Assembly (NCBI GenBank): GCA_021640185.1
Contig: JAJXDX010000042.1
Location: forward strand, 1-5,569
Length of the DNA stretch: 5,569 bases
Direction: 5' to 3'
DNA from: Oscillospiraceae bacterium
GTDB taxonomy: Bacteria > Bacillota > Clostridia > Oscillospirales > Acutalibacteraceae
The notes beneath the pieces are model-generated. The model did no database searches, was not told the origin of the DNA, and saw only the letters and a list, made by a program, of their open reading frames with translations. Numbering within the stretch: the first letter of the stretch is position 1; every line of letters starts with the position of its first letter. Positions 1 to 5,569 of this stretch are shown here, piece after piece. The position numbers and the translations under genes were made by a program.

Positions 1-1
1 G

Positions 2-652
2 GTCTTGTCGCTCGGCGTGGCGGTCGTGCAGGTGCTGTCCTGCACCATGATCGGCTACGGGCTGGCACGCTTTCGTTTCCCCGGCAGCCGCCTGCTCACC
101 GCGGCGGTGATCGTGATCATCCTCGTGCCGTTCCACGTGATCGGCATCGCGCAATATCTCGGGTTCGTCTATTTCGGCATCGGCAGCTGGACGGTCGACC
201 TCGTGGACAGCTTTTGGCCGATGCTGATCCTGGCCGCCACCGGCCTCGGCATCAAGGAAGGGCTGTACATCTACCTTTTGCAGCAGTTCTTCCGCTCCAT
301 CCCCCGCGCGCTGGAGGAGGCCGCCTACATCGACGGCGCAGGCACGTTCTGCACCTTTTTCCGCGTCATGCTGCCCAACGCCCGCACGATGATGATGATG
401 ATCTTCCTGTTCTCGTTCTGCTGGCAGTGGACGGACACCACCTATTCCGGCGTGTATCTCAACGAATTGCCGGTGTTCGCCAACACGATCCAGACCTTTT
501 ATATCCGCGTGGGGCTGAACGCCGATATGCTCGGCACCAACATCACCCGCAACGCCATGGCCATCCTGATTCTGATCCCGCTGCTCGTCCTGTTCGGCTT
601 CGTGCAGAAGCTGCTGGTCAAGAGCATGACCCTTTCCGGCATGGCGAACTGA
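2..652 (+). CDS. Carbohydrate ABC transporter permease, MalG/UgpE (CUT1) family, 5'-truncated by window edge
   Basis: This is an inner-membrane permease subunit of a binding-protein-dependent sugar importer. It would pair with a MalF-like permease, a lipoprotein sugar-binding protein and an ATPase, none of which lies in the window. The frame is open from base 2, and the TTG at 5 is probably internal: about 216 residues are present where the family usually has 270-300, so roughly the first 60-80 (TM1 and periplasmic part) are missing. Counting from that TTG, the MalG-typical YGLARFRFPG lies at 18-27. Hydrophobic spans lie near 31-52, 72-95, 129-141 and 184-202. The cytoplasmic EAA loop that contacts the ATPase lies at 104-124, with EEAAYIDGAG and a closing MLP. 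The C-terminus, KSMTLSGMAN, matches the usual QK-x(4)-KGMTLGAVK ending. An ATG x4 run (389-400) gives MMMM at the start of a membrane span. The family assignment is firm. The substrate cannot be read, though the neighbouring esterase suggests acetylated plant-type oligosaccharides (inference). Confidence 0.93.
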   Translation, partial: VLSLGVAVVQVLSCTMIGYGLARFRFPGSRLLTAAVIVIILVPFHVIGIAQYLGFVYFGIGSWTVDLVDSFWPMLILAATGLGIKEGLYIYLLQQFFRSIPRALEEAAYIDGAGTFCTFFRVMLPNARTMMMMIFLFSFCWQWTDTTYSGVYLNELPVFANTIQTFYIRVGLNADMLGTNITRNAMAILILIPLLVLFGFVQKLLVKSMTLSGMAN

Positions 653-656
653 CGGT

Positions 657-664
657 AAGGAGGA
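657..664 (+). promoter_or_regulatory. Ribosome binding site of the esterase lipoprotein gene
   Basis: AAGGAGGA lies 7 bases before the ATG at 672. It sits in the 19-base gap after the permease stop, with no room for a separate promoter, which supports co-transcription and fixes the start codon. Confidence 0.9.
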
Positions 665-671
665 ACGAACG

Positions 672-1991
672 ATGCGCATCCCCTGTGCCGTCCTGCCGCG
701 CCTGCCGTGCGCGGTTTTGGCTGCCGTCCTGCTCTGTGCGGCATTTTCCGGCTGCGGCCGGACGGCAGCGGAAAGCAGCGCTTTGCCCGATCCCGAAACA
801 ACGGAGCATGAGGTGACGACGATGACGATAGCGACCACGGTAAGCACGACGGCGGATCCGTTCGGTACGCAGCCGGACAAAACGGCAGCCGAAACGGATC
901 GCCGCACGTCCGCACGTATGACCGCATCGACCGCGGCGCGGCAGACCGCGTCAAGCCCGGCGCAGACGGGAAAGCCGACGCAGTCTGCCGCGACGACGTT
1001 CAAAAAAAGCGAACGAAACGTGGAGCGCATCGGTCGCTTCGCGGCGGACGGCGACGGCGCGTGGCTGTTCGAATGGTCGGGCAGCACGGTGACCGCCGGG
1101 TTCACGGGCACGGGGATCGGCATCCGTTTGGCGGTCGTCAAGGGCGGCCCGTACGGCGAGGAGGACTATCTCAACGTGTCGGTCGACGGCGGCACGCCCT
1201 TCGTCCTAACGGTGAAGAAGGGCGTCACATCCTACCGGCTGGCCGACGGTCTGCCAAATGGCTATCATCATGTGCGCGTCACCAAACGGACCGAGGCGCA
1301 GTTCGGCTGTCAGCTGCGCTTCTCCGGCTTCGACTATGGTGACGGTGAGCCTGCGCCCGCCCCGGCACGCCGGGAGCGGAGGATCGAGATCTACGGCGAT
1401 TCCCTCTCGGCCGGCTACGGCAACGAGGGCACACAGCCGGGCTTCCGCCTGCCGGAGGAGAACGCCGATCTGACCTACGGCGCCCTGACGGCCGCGGCGC
1501 TCGGTGCCGAATACACCACGGTCGCGCTGTCCGGCCACGGCATGGCACTCAGCCTTTCCGGCTCCAAAACGGAGGTGCTGCCGAAATACATGGCGCGCAC
1601 CCTGTATAAGGATAACATCGCCTACCGTTTCGATGCGCCTGCGCCGCAGGCGGTCATCGTCAACTTGGGCACGAACGACTATGCCGCCGGTGTGGCGGAT
1701 GCCGACTATTATCAGGCTTATCTCACGTTTTTGTCCGATCTGCGCCGTAAATACCCCAGGGCGTACATCGTCTGCACCACCTGCGGCGGTACGGACAAGG
1801 CGGTGGATATCCTCGAACGGGTCGTGCAGGTCCGTCGGGATAAAAATAAGGACAGCCGCATCGCGCATTTCGTCGGGATCATCGAGGACCCGGACGGCGC
1901 GTTCGGCTCGGACGGGCATCCGTCGGTGTACGGACACCGGCAGCTGGCGGAGCAGCTGACCGCCTTCCTGCAGGAAGAGCTCGGCTGGTGA
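672..1991 (+). CDS. SGNH/GDSL-hydrolase lipoprotein, CE2-like (probable carbohydrate acetyl esterase)
   Basis: This is a predicted extracellular, membrane-tethered esterase of 439 residues. Residues 1-27 form a lipoprotein signal peptide ending in AFSGC, with Cys28 as the lipidation site; Phe at -3 is a slightly unusual lipobox. Residues about 30-115 are a disordered Thr/Ala/Ser-rich spacer. Residues about 116-225 resemble the N-terminal jelly-roll of carbohydrate esterase family 2, including VDGG (171-174), LPNGYHHVRV (194-203) and the characteristic KRTEAQFG (205-212). Residues about 236-439 are the SGNH domain: GDSLSAGYG with nucleophile Ser244, SGHG (287-290), LGTND with Asn335, and SDGHPS with Asp414/His416. 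The D-x-H spacing is that of CE2 rather than the D-x-x-H of most SGNH enzymes. Characterised CE2 enzymes remove acetyl groups from xylan, mannan or glucomannan; the substrate here is inferred, not shown. Position directly behind the sugar permease suggests it prepares oligosaccharides for uptake. Confidence 0.9.
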   Translation: MRIPCAVLPRLPCAVLAAVLLCAAFSGCGRTAAESSALPDPETTEHEVTTMTIATTVSTTADPFGTQPDKTAAETDRRTSARMTASTAARQTASSPAQTGKPTQSAATTFKKSERNVERIGRFAADGDGAWLFEWSGSTVTAGFTGTGIGIRLAVVKGGPYGEEDYLNVSVDGGTPFVLTVKKGVTSYRLADGLPNGYHHVRVTKRTEAQFGCQLRFSGFDYGDGEPAPAPARRERRIEIYGDSLSAGYGNEGTQPGFRLPEENADLTYGALTAAALGAEYTTVALSGHGMALSLSGSKTEVLPKYMARTLYKDNIAYRFDAPAPQAVIVNLGTNDYAAGVADADYYQAYLTFLSDLRRKYPRAYIVCTTCGGTDKAVDILERVVQVRRDKNKDSRIAHFVGIIEDPDGAFGSDGHPSVYGHRQLAEQLTAFLQEELGW

Positions 1992-2003
1992 TCACGGCTT
2001 TTT

Positions 2004-2020
2004 CGCCCGCCTTGCGGGCG
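2004..2020 (+). terminator. GC-rich hairpin after the esterase gene; possible transcript 3' end, not a canonical terminator
   Basis: CGCCCGC (2004-2010) and GCGGGCG (2014-2020) form a perfect 7-bp stem with a CTT loop, 12 bases after the esterase stop. On the + strand the T5 run (1999-2003) precedes the stem instead of following it, and the minus-strand reading gives an A run, so neither orientation is a textbook intrinsic terminator. It may be a processing or stability hairpin, or a weak terminator. Confidence 0.3.
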
Positions 2021-2028
2021 TGAGGGTA

Positions 2029-2066
2029 TCCGTCGACAGGCGTGCGTCCCCTTGTCTGTCGATGGA
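2029..2066 (+). promoter_or_regulatory. Stem-loop in the leader of the large surface-protein gene
   Basis: TCCGTCGACAG (2029-2039) pairs with CTGTCGATGGA (2056-2066) in an 11-bp stem with one G-T pair and a 16-base loop. It is followed by an A run (2066-2072). No riboswitch family that I know fits it. It could be a 5'-UTR stability or attenuation structure if transcription starts upstream. No U-tract follows, so it is not an obvious terminator on the + strand. Confidence 0.35.
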
Positions 2067-2146
2067 AAAAAACAGAGCATTTTGACCGGCGGGGAAAGGA
2101 GGATCGGGCATCCGTCGGTCTGCGCGCATAAGAATATCATTTCGTT

Positions 2147-2152
2147 AGGAGG
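2147..2152 (+). promoter_or_regulatory. Ribosome binding site deciding the start of the large surface protein
   Basis: AGGAGG lies 7 bases before ATG 2160. The reading frame is open further upstream, to a TTG at 2052, but the codons between lie in the hairpin/leader region and would put 36 hydrophilic residues before the signal peptide. The ATG at 2160 begins a normal signal peptide and is therefore the start. Confidence 0.92.
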
Positions 2153-2159
2153 AAAAACA

Positions 2160-5100
2160 ATGCACACAAGAGCAAATTGGCAAAAGCACTTGGCCGTTTT
2201 TGCCGCGGTGGCGCTGCTGCTCGGCTCTCTCGGCGTGTGCCGCTCGATGTTCGCCGCGGCGGACGGCGATAACCTGCTATCCGACCTCACCGGTAAGCTG
2301 GATGCCAACTACACGGTCAAGGACGGCGTGATCACGGTCAGCGATGCCGTGGGCGCGAACGACCATTTCCCGACGTATGCCGGGATCACGCTGGACGCGA
2401 ACAAGACCTATACCTACGCATATACCGTCAATTTCAGCGATGTTTCTGCCGGACAGGTGCGTCTGCCGATCCGTAAGGGCGCAGGGTTCGATCAGGGCCA
2501 GTGGCTGGCCGTTTGGTTCGATCTCAAGCAGGTGCGTCTGGCCGAGGATTTTTGGTCTAACGTCGGCGGCGTGGCCGGCACGCAGGAGATCAAGGCCAAC
2601 ACCGACTATCGGTTCAAGATCGTGACCGAGCCGAAAAAGGTCACGGTCTATGTCGATGATGTCAAGATCGTTGAAAGGGACTATACCTACACCGTCACCG
2701 ACGGCACCGTCGGCCTCGGCGGCTGGGGTCTGAAGAACTATACGCTCAAAAACGTGTCCCTCACCGAGCAGAAGGCGGCCGAGCCGGAAAAAGTGAACCT
2801 GCTTTCCGACCTCACCGGTAAGCTGGATGCCAACTACACGGTCAAGGACGGTACGATCACGGTCAGCGACGCCGTGGGCGCGAACGACCATTTCCCGACG
2901 TATGCCGGGATCACGCTGGACGCGAACAAGACCTATACCTACGCATATACCGTCAATTTCAGCGATGTTTCTGCCGGACAGGTGCGTCTGCCGATCCGTA
3001 AGGGCGCAGGGTTCGATCAGGGCCAGTGGCTGGCCGTTTGGTTCGATCTCAAGCAGGTGCGTCTGGCCGAGGATTTTTGGTCTAACGTCGGCGGCGTGGC
3101 CGGCACGCAGGAGATCAAGGCCAACACCGACTATCGGTTCAAGATCGTGACCGAGCCGAAAAAGGTCACGGTCTATGTCGATGATGTCAAGATCGTTGAA
3201 AGGGACTATACCTACACCGTCACCGACGGCACCGTCGGCCTCGGCGGCTGGGGTCTGAAGAACTATACGCTCAAAAACATCTCCCTCACCGAGGAAGCCT
3301 CCGCCGGCCCGGTCATCGATCAGGCGGCGGTCGACGCGGTCAAGGAGCTGATCGCGGGCATCGGCACGGTGACGGCCGACAGCGGCGAGCAGATCCGCGC
3401 GGCACGCGCGGCGTATGACGCGCTGAACGACGACGAAAAGGCGCTGGTGGATAACCTCGACGTGCTGACGGCGGCGGAGAGCGCCTACACCCTGCTGACC
3501 GCCTCGGCGGATATGCACTATTACCCCGTCGGGATGAACGATCTGCTGGGCTATAACCACTGGCAGGGCGCGGGCTTCCTCACCACGTCCGCGAATGCGG
3601 GCGGCGGCGTGCATTTCCAGTGGAAGGGCGCCGGGACGAACATCCGCATGGGCATCAATAAGTCCCTCAAGCTCGACGGCGCACATCTGGAACTGCTCAA
3701 TTACAACGTGACCGCCGGCGGCCGCGTGGCGTTCTATTTCGCCAACATGACCGACGAGGGCTATTCGCAGCTCAACACGGCCTACGGTTATAAGTTTGCT
3801 CCGATGGCGATCGTGCTGGATACGCAGAAGGGCACGATCGAGTATATGTCGGTGGACTGGACGCCGGATCCGAACGACCCCAGCATCACCGGCACGGTGA
3901 TCGCCAACGAGATCGCTCGGTCCGACGCGCTCAAAGCGTCGGCGCTGTCCGGCAAGAGCATCGGCCTGCGCCTGAAGGCCAATGGCGACGGCAGCTGGCA
4001 GGTGACGGTCGCCGGGGTCACCGGTACGATCACCAAGGCGATGCTCGATACCGCTACGCTGCTCAGCGATCCCGATAACGCGTACCTGACGCTCAGCGTC
4101 AACGGCGACGGCAACACGCTGTCGTTCGATCTCATCTCGCTGCACGGCGGACGCGAAACGTGCGCCGGCGACCTGACCCGCGAGGAAACGGCCGCCGTCG
4201 ATGCCGTGATCGCACAGATCGCGGCCATCGGCGAGGTGACCAAGGACAGCGCCGATCGGATCGAGGCCGCCGAGGCCGCCTATGCGGCCCTGAGTGCGAC
4301 GCAGCAGGGTCTGGTCAATAACTACGGCACGCTGCGCGCGGCGCGCCTGATGCTCGACCGCCTCACCGCGTCCGATCCCTACAAGGACGTGTACTACTAC
4401 GGCTTCACCACCGACGACCTGATGGGCACCAACCACTGGGGCAGCAATTTGACCTATGCGAACGGCGAAAAGGGCGGCGTGCATTTCAAGTGGGCGCCCG
4501 GCGGGACGGATGTCCGCATGGGCATCGACCGCGCCATGGCCCTCGACGGCCTGCATCTGGTGTTCGACGGGCTGAAGATCACCTCCGGCAGCACCATGGC
4601 CTTCTATCTGGCGGATCTGTTCGATTTCGACTGGGCGGAGATGTATTCGCAGTTCACCAACGGCAGCCCGCTGGCGCTGCTGCTCGATACCTCGGCCGGG
4701 ACGCTCTCCGTCGCGTGGCGCGATGACGGGGGCACCAAAACACAGGTGCTGATCCAAAGCTCCTCGCTGACGTACGGGATGCTCAGTCAGGTGCAGTTCG
4801 ACCTCAAGATCACGAAAAACGCGGACGACGATAACTACACCGTGCGCGTCCTCGACGCGACCGGCACGATCACGCCGGAGATGCTCGCCCGGGCGAAGAA
4901 CCTGACGAAGCTCGATAAGGTGTATCTGACCGTCTGCCCGTGGGGACAGAACGTGAACATGGAATACACCCTGCGTGCGCTGCACGGCGGCGACACCGTC
5001 TGCGCGGACGAGATCGGCGAAGCGCAGAAGGAACAGCTCGATGCCGTCGTCGCTTTGATCGATGCCGTGTATAACGAACGCGGGCAGATCGATGCCGCGT

Positions 5101-5552
5101 CCGGTGCCAAGATCGATAAGGCGTGGGCGGCTTACGGGGAACTGCCGGAAGAGCTGCGGTCCGTCGTGTCCAACCTTGCCCGGCTGAATACCGCCGACGA
5201 GGTCTGGATGGTCGTCGACGCCATCGAGAACATCGGGACGGTCACGCTCGACAGCAAGGAGGATATCACCGTCCTGCGGGCGGAATATAAGGCCCTCGGG
5301 CCGGAGAAGCGTCCGCTGGTCGGCAACTACGGCAAGCTGAATGCCGCGATCGCGACGCTGTACGGCCTCGAAAAGGAAGCGGCGATCAAGGCGATGCAGA
5401 ACGGCGGCAAGGATGACGGCAAGAACGACGGCAAAAACGACGGTCCGGACAAGGCCCCGACCACCGGCGTCGCCATGGCTGCCGCCGCGCTGCCGGTGCT
5501 GGCTGCGGCCGCCGGCTGTGCCTTCGTGCTGCGCCGCAAGCGTGAACGATAA
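2160..5552 (+). CDS. Large secreted, probably sortase-anchored multidomain surface protein with duplicated ConA/LamG-like domains
   Basis: 1130 residues. Residues 1 to about 34 are a signal peptide: basic n-region, hydrophobic core, cleavage probably within MFAAAD. Residues 38-203 and 213-378 are two nearly identical beta-rich domains resembling ConA-like (LamG/DUF1080-type) sandwiches, judged from alternating strands, the segment VTVYVDDVKI and the ending VGLGGWGLKNYTLKN. Residues 385-448, 675-737, 951-1012 and 1013-1080 are short helical spacer modules. Residues 451-670 and 739-950 are a second beta-domain type. Then come a charged GK(D/N)D linker (1083-1094), APTTG (1099-1103), a hydrophobic segment (1104-1124) and the tail RRKRER, an LPxTG-like sorting signal with Ala in place of Leu. 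No glycosidase, esterase, lyase or protease motif is apparent, so binding or adhesion is the likeliest role. The ligand is unknown. Context (sugar permease, acetyl esterase) suggests glycan capture at the cell wall, which is inference. The architecture call is firm; the function is not. Confidence 0.88.
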   Translation: MHTRANWQKHLAVFAAVALLLGSLGVCRSMFAAADGDNLLSDLTGKLDANYTVKDGVITVSDAVGANDHFPTYAGITLDANKTYTYAYTVNFSDVSAGQVRLPIRKGAGFDQGQWLAVWFDLKQVRLAEDFWSNVGGVAGTQEIKANTDYRFKIVTEPKKVTVYVDDVKIVERDYTYTVTDGTVGLGGWGLKNYTLKNVSLTEQKAAEPEKVNLLSDLTGKLDANYTVKDGTITVSDAVGANDHFPTYAGITLDANKTYTYAYTVNFSDVSAGQVRLPIRKGAGFDQGQWLAVWFDLKQVRLAEDFWSNVGGVAGTQEIKANTDYRFKIVTEPKKVTVYVDDVKIVERDYTYTVTDGTVGLGGWGLKNYTLKNISLTEEASAGPVIDQAAVDAVKELIAGIGTVTADSGEQIRAARAAYDALNDDEKALVDNLDVLTAAESAYTLLTASADMHYYPVGMNDLLGYNHWQGAGFLTTSANAGGGVHFQWKGAGTNIRMGINKSLKLDGAHLELLNYNVTAGGRVAFYFANMTDEGYSQLNTAYGYKFAPMAIVLDTQKGTIEYMSVDWTPDPNDPSITGTVIANEIARSDALKASALSGKSIGLRLKANGDGSWQVTVAGVTGTITKAMLDTATLLSDPDNAYLTLSVNGDGNTLSFDLISLHGGRETCAGDLTREETAAVDAVIAQIAAIGEVTKDSADRIEAAEAAYAALSATQQGLVNNYGTLRAARLMLDRLTASDPYKDVYYYGFTTDDLMGTNHWGSNLTYANGEKGGVHFKWAPGGTDVRMGIDRAMALDGLHLVFDGLKITSGSTMAFYLADLFDFDWAEMYSQFTNGSPLALLLDTSAGTLSVAWRDDGGTKTQVLIQSSSLTYGMLSQVQFDLKITKNADDDNYTVRVLDATGTITPEMLARAKNLTKLDKVYLTVCPWGQNVNMEYTLRALHGGDTVCADEIGEAQKEQLDAVVALIDAVYNERGQIDAASGAKIDKAWAAYGELPEELRSVVSNLARLNTADEVWMVVDAIENIGTVTLDSKEDITVLRAEYKALGPEKRPLVGNYGKLNAAIATLYGLEKEAAIKAMQNGGKDDGKNDGKNDGPDKAPTTGVAMAAAALPVLAAAAGCAFVLRRKRER
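2271..2768 (+). repeat. Tandem domain repeat A, copy 1
   Basis: This 498-base in-frame unit encodes residues 38-203 of the large protein, a ConA/LamG-like beta domain. It is repeated at a 525-base period, with a 27-base linker (QKAAEPEKV) before copy 2. I count 7 mismatches with copy 2, at 2279, 2327, 2328, 2329, 2345, 2754 and 2756. Only two change the protein: Val57 and Val199. Confidence 0.95.
2796..3293 (+). repeat. Tandem domain repeat A, copy 2
   Basis: This is the second copy of the 498-base unit, encoding residues 213-378. It has Thr and Ile where copy 1 has Val57 and Val199. The core 2871-3278 matches 2346-2753 base for base (408 bases). Confidence 0.95.
3312..3503 (+). repeat. Helical spacer module H1 of the large surface protein
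   Basis: Residues 385-448. The pattern is DAV..LI.GIGTVT.DS...I.AARAAYDAL...EKALV.N...L.AAE, a compact amphipathic three-helix unit that recurs at H2, H3 and H4. It probably separates the binding domains and projects them from the wall. Similar modules occur in many clostridial surface proteins (from memory, not searched). Confidence 0.75.
3510..4169 (+). repeat. Beta-domain B, copy 1
   Basis: Residues about 451-670. Signature positions shared with copy 2 are DLLGYNHW (461-468), GGVHFQW (482-488), RMGI followed by LDGAHL, TGTIT plus an amphipathic helix, and the closing LHGG with Cys668. I do not recognise the family. The strand pattern suggests a beta-sandwich, possibly carbohydrate-binding, and the conserved His/Trp residues are the candidates for ligand contact. 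Confidence 0.7.
4182..4370 (+). repeat. Helical spacer module H2 of the large surface protein
   Basis: Residues 675-737. It is clearly homologous to H1, with AAVDAVIAQIAAIGEVTKDS at the start, then AAYAAL and LVNNYGTL, but diverged at both DNA and protein level, unlike the A repeats. Confidence 0.75.
4374..5009 (+). repeat. Beta-domain B, copy 2
   Basis: Residues about 739-950. It keeps DLMGTNHW (753-760), GGVHFKW (772-778), RMGI, LDGLHL, TGTIT and LHGG with Cys948. Divergence from copy 1 is large, so this duplication is old. It also carries Cys926 (TVCPWG), absent from copy 1, so a disulfide with Cys948 is possible. Confidence 0.7.
5010..5402 (+). repeat. Fused helical spacer modules H3 and H4 next to the wall anchor
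   Basis: H3 (about 951-1012) has a longer first loop (VYNERGQIDAASG in place of the GIGTVTADS-type turn). Its last helix runs straight into the first helix of H4 (about 1013-1080, with AIENIGTVTLDSKEDI, PLVGNYGKL). Two modules without a beta domain between them probably make a stalk near the membrane or wall. Confidence 0.65.
5406..5441 (+). repeat. 12-base tandem repeat coding a GK(D/N)D charged linker
   Basis: Three copies of a 12-base unit GGC-AAR-RAY-GAC encode GKDDGKNDGKND (residues 1083-1094), just before the sorting motif. It is a flexible, wall-spanning type of linker and is prone to slippage-driven length change. Confidence 0.85.
5454..5549 (+). other. C-terminal cell-wall sorting signal (atypical APTTG)
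   Basis: Encodes residues 1099-1130: APTTG, then a 21-residue Ala/Val/Leu-rich segment, then RRKRER. The order motif, hydrophobic span, basic tail is that of sortase substrates. The first motif position is Ala instead of Leu, within the xPxTG range seen in some Clostridia. A plain C-terminal membrane anchor is the alternative. Confidence 0.7.
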
Positions 5553-5563
5553 GAAGGGAAGGG
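5553..5563 (+). promoter_or_regulatory. Purine-rich tract, possible ribosome binding site of a downstream gene
   Basis: GAAGGGAAGGG directly follows the large gene's stop codon and resembles a Shine-Dalgarno region. The window ends before a start codon could be seen at proper spacing, and no terminator is visible, so a further co-transcribed gene may follow. Confidence 0.3.
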
Positions 5564-5569
5564 TGATCA

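Larger units (their letters stand above)
1992..2159 (+). other. Intergenic region between the esterase and surface-protein genes
   Basis: This 168-base gap holds the two hairpins described separately, an orphan Shine-Dalgarno-like tract AAAGGAGGA at 2095-2103 with no ATG, GTG or TTG at usable spacing, and a 15-base match (2105-2119) to the esterase coding region. TTGACC (2082-2087) has no AT-rich -10 partner 16-18 bases downstream, and TATCAT (2135-2140) lies too close to the ribosome binding site. I therefore cannot name a sigma-70-type promoter. The gap suggests the large gene may have its own control or be reached by read-through from the operon. Confidence 0.6.

Noticed and set aside
499..954. 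Minus-strand open frame spanning the permease end and the esterase start
   Set aside because: It overlaps two supported genes and has Arg/Pro/Ser-rich shadow composition.
1206..1937. 243-codon minus-strand open frame opposite the esterase
   Set aside because: Lies wholly within the well-supported CE2/SGNH gene, shows no domain and no ribosome binding site; explained by GC-rich codon use.
2082..2110. TTGACC as a -35 box
   Set aside because: The sequence 16-18 bases downstream is GC-rich (around CGGGCA) with no -10-like hexamer.
2135..2140. TATCAT as a -10 box
   Set aside because: Transcription would start at or within the ribosome binding site, and no -35-like sequence lies 17 bases upstream.
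2052..2159. Upstream extension of the large protein to TTG 2052
   Set aside because: The extension lies in the stem-loop leader, lacks a ribosome binding site, and would bury the signal peptide behind 36 polar residues. ATG 2160 with AGGAGG is clearly better.
2271..3293. Repeat pair as a mobile element or CRISPR array
   Set aside because: The units are in-frame coding domains of one protein, 498 bases long, with no terminal inverted repeats, transposase or short-spacer periodicity.
2277..4985. 902-codon open frame on the minus strand opposite the large surface gene
   Set aside because: It mirrors the two A repeats, has no ribosome binding site or recognisable domain, and its composition (rich in His, Arg, Gly, Ile, Val) is what the reverse complement of a GC-rich coding frame gives. 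It is a shadow.

Overview
The window is GC-rich and reads entirely in one direction. Its three genes all lie on the + strand with strong AGGAGG-type ribosome binding sites, and all three look like parts of a carbohydrate-handling cell-surface apparatus. It most likely comes from a high-GC member of the Clostridia (Oscillospiraceae-like gut or rumen Firmicutes). That placement is an inference from a Gram-positive-style C-terminal sorting tail, a lipoprotein esterase, and helical spacer modules of a kind often seen in surface proteins of that group. No marker gene fixes the taxonomy.

Layout. (1) Positions 2-652 hold the 3' part of a MalG/UgpE-type (CUT1) sugar ABC transporter inner-membrane permease, cut by the window edge. 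(2) Nineteen bases later, 672-1991 encodes a lipoprotein with a long Thr/Ala-rich spacer, a CE2-type beta domain and an SGNH/GDSL esterase domain. It is probably a polysaccharide or oligosaccharide deacetylase transcribed together with the transporter. (3) A 168-base intergenic stretch (1992-2159) holds two hairpins, an orphan Shine-Dalgarno-like tract and the true ribosome binding site of the next gene. No convincing promoter was seen in it. (4) Positions 2160-5552 encode a 1130-residue secreted, probably wall-anchored mosaic protein. Its order is signal peptide, two nearly identical ConA/LamG-like domains, then alternating three-helix spacers and a second type of beta domain (helix-B-helix-B-helix-helix), then a charged linker, an APTTG sorting-like motif, a hydrophobic segment and a basic tail. 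No catalytic domain is recognisable in it.

Working model (inference): the large protein binds glycan or host/plant material at the cell surface, the lipoprotein esterase removes acetyl groups from the glycan outside the membrane, and the ABC transporter imports the resulting oligosaccharides. This resembles a Gram-positive polysaccharide-utilisation locus. The most unusual item is the 525-base-period tandem duplication in the large gene: two 498-base copies differ at only 7 positions, all near the copy edges, with a 408-base core identical.
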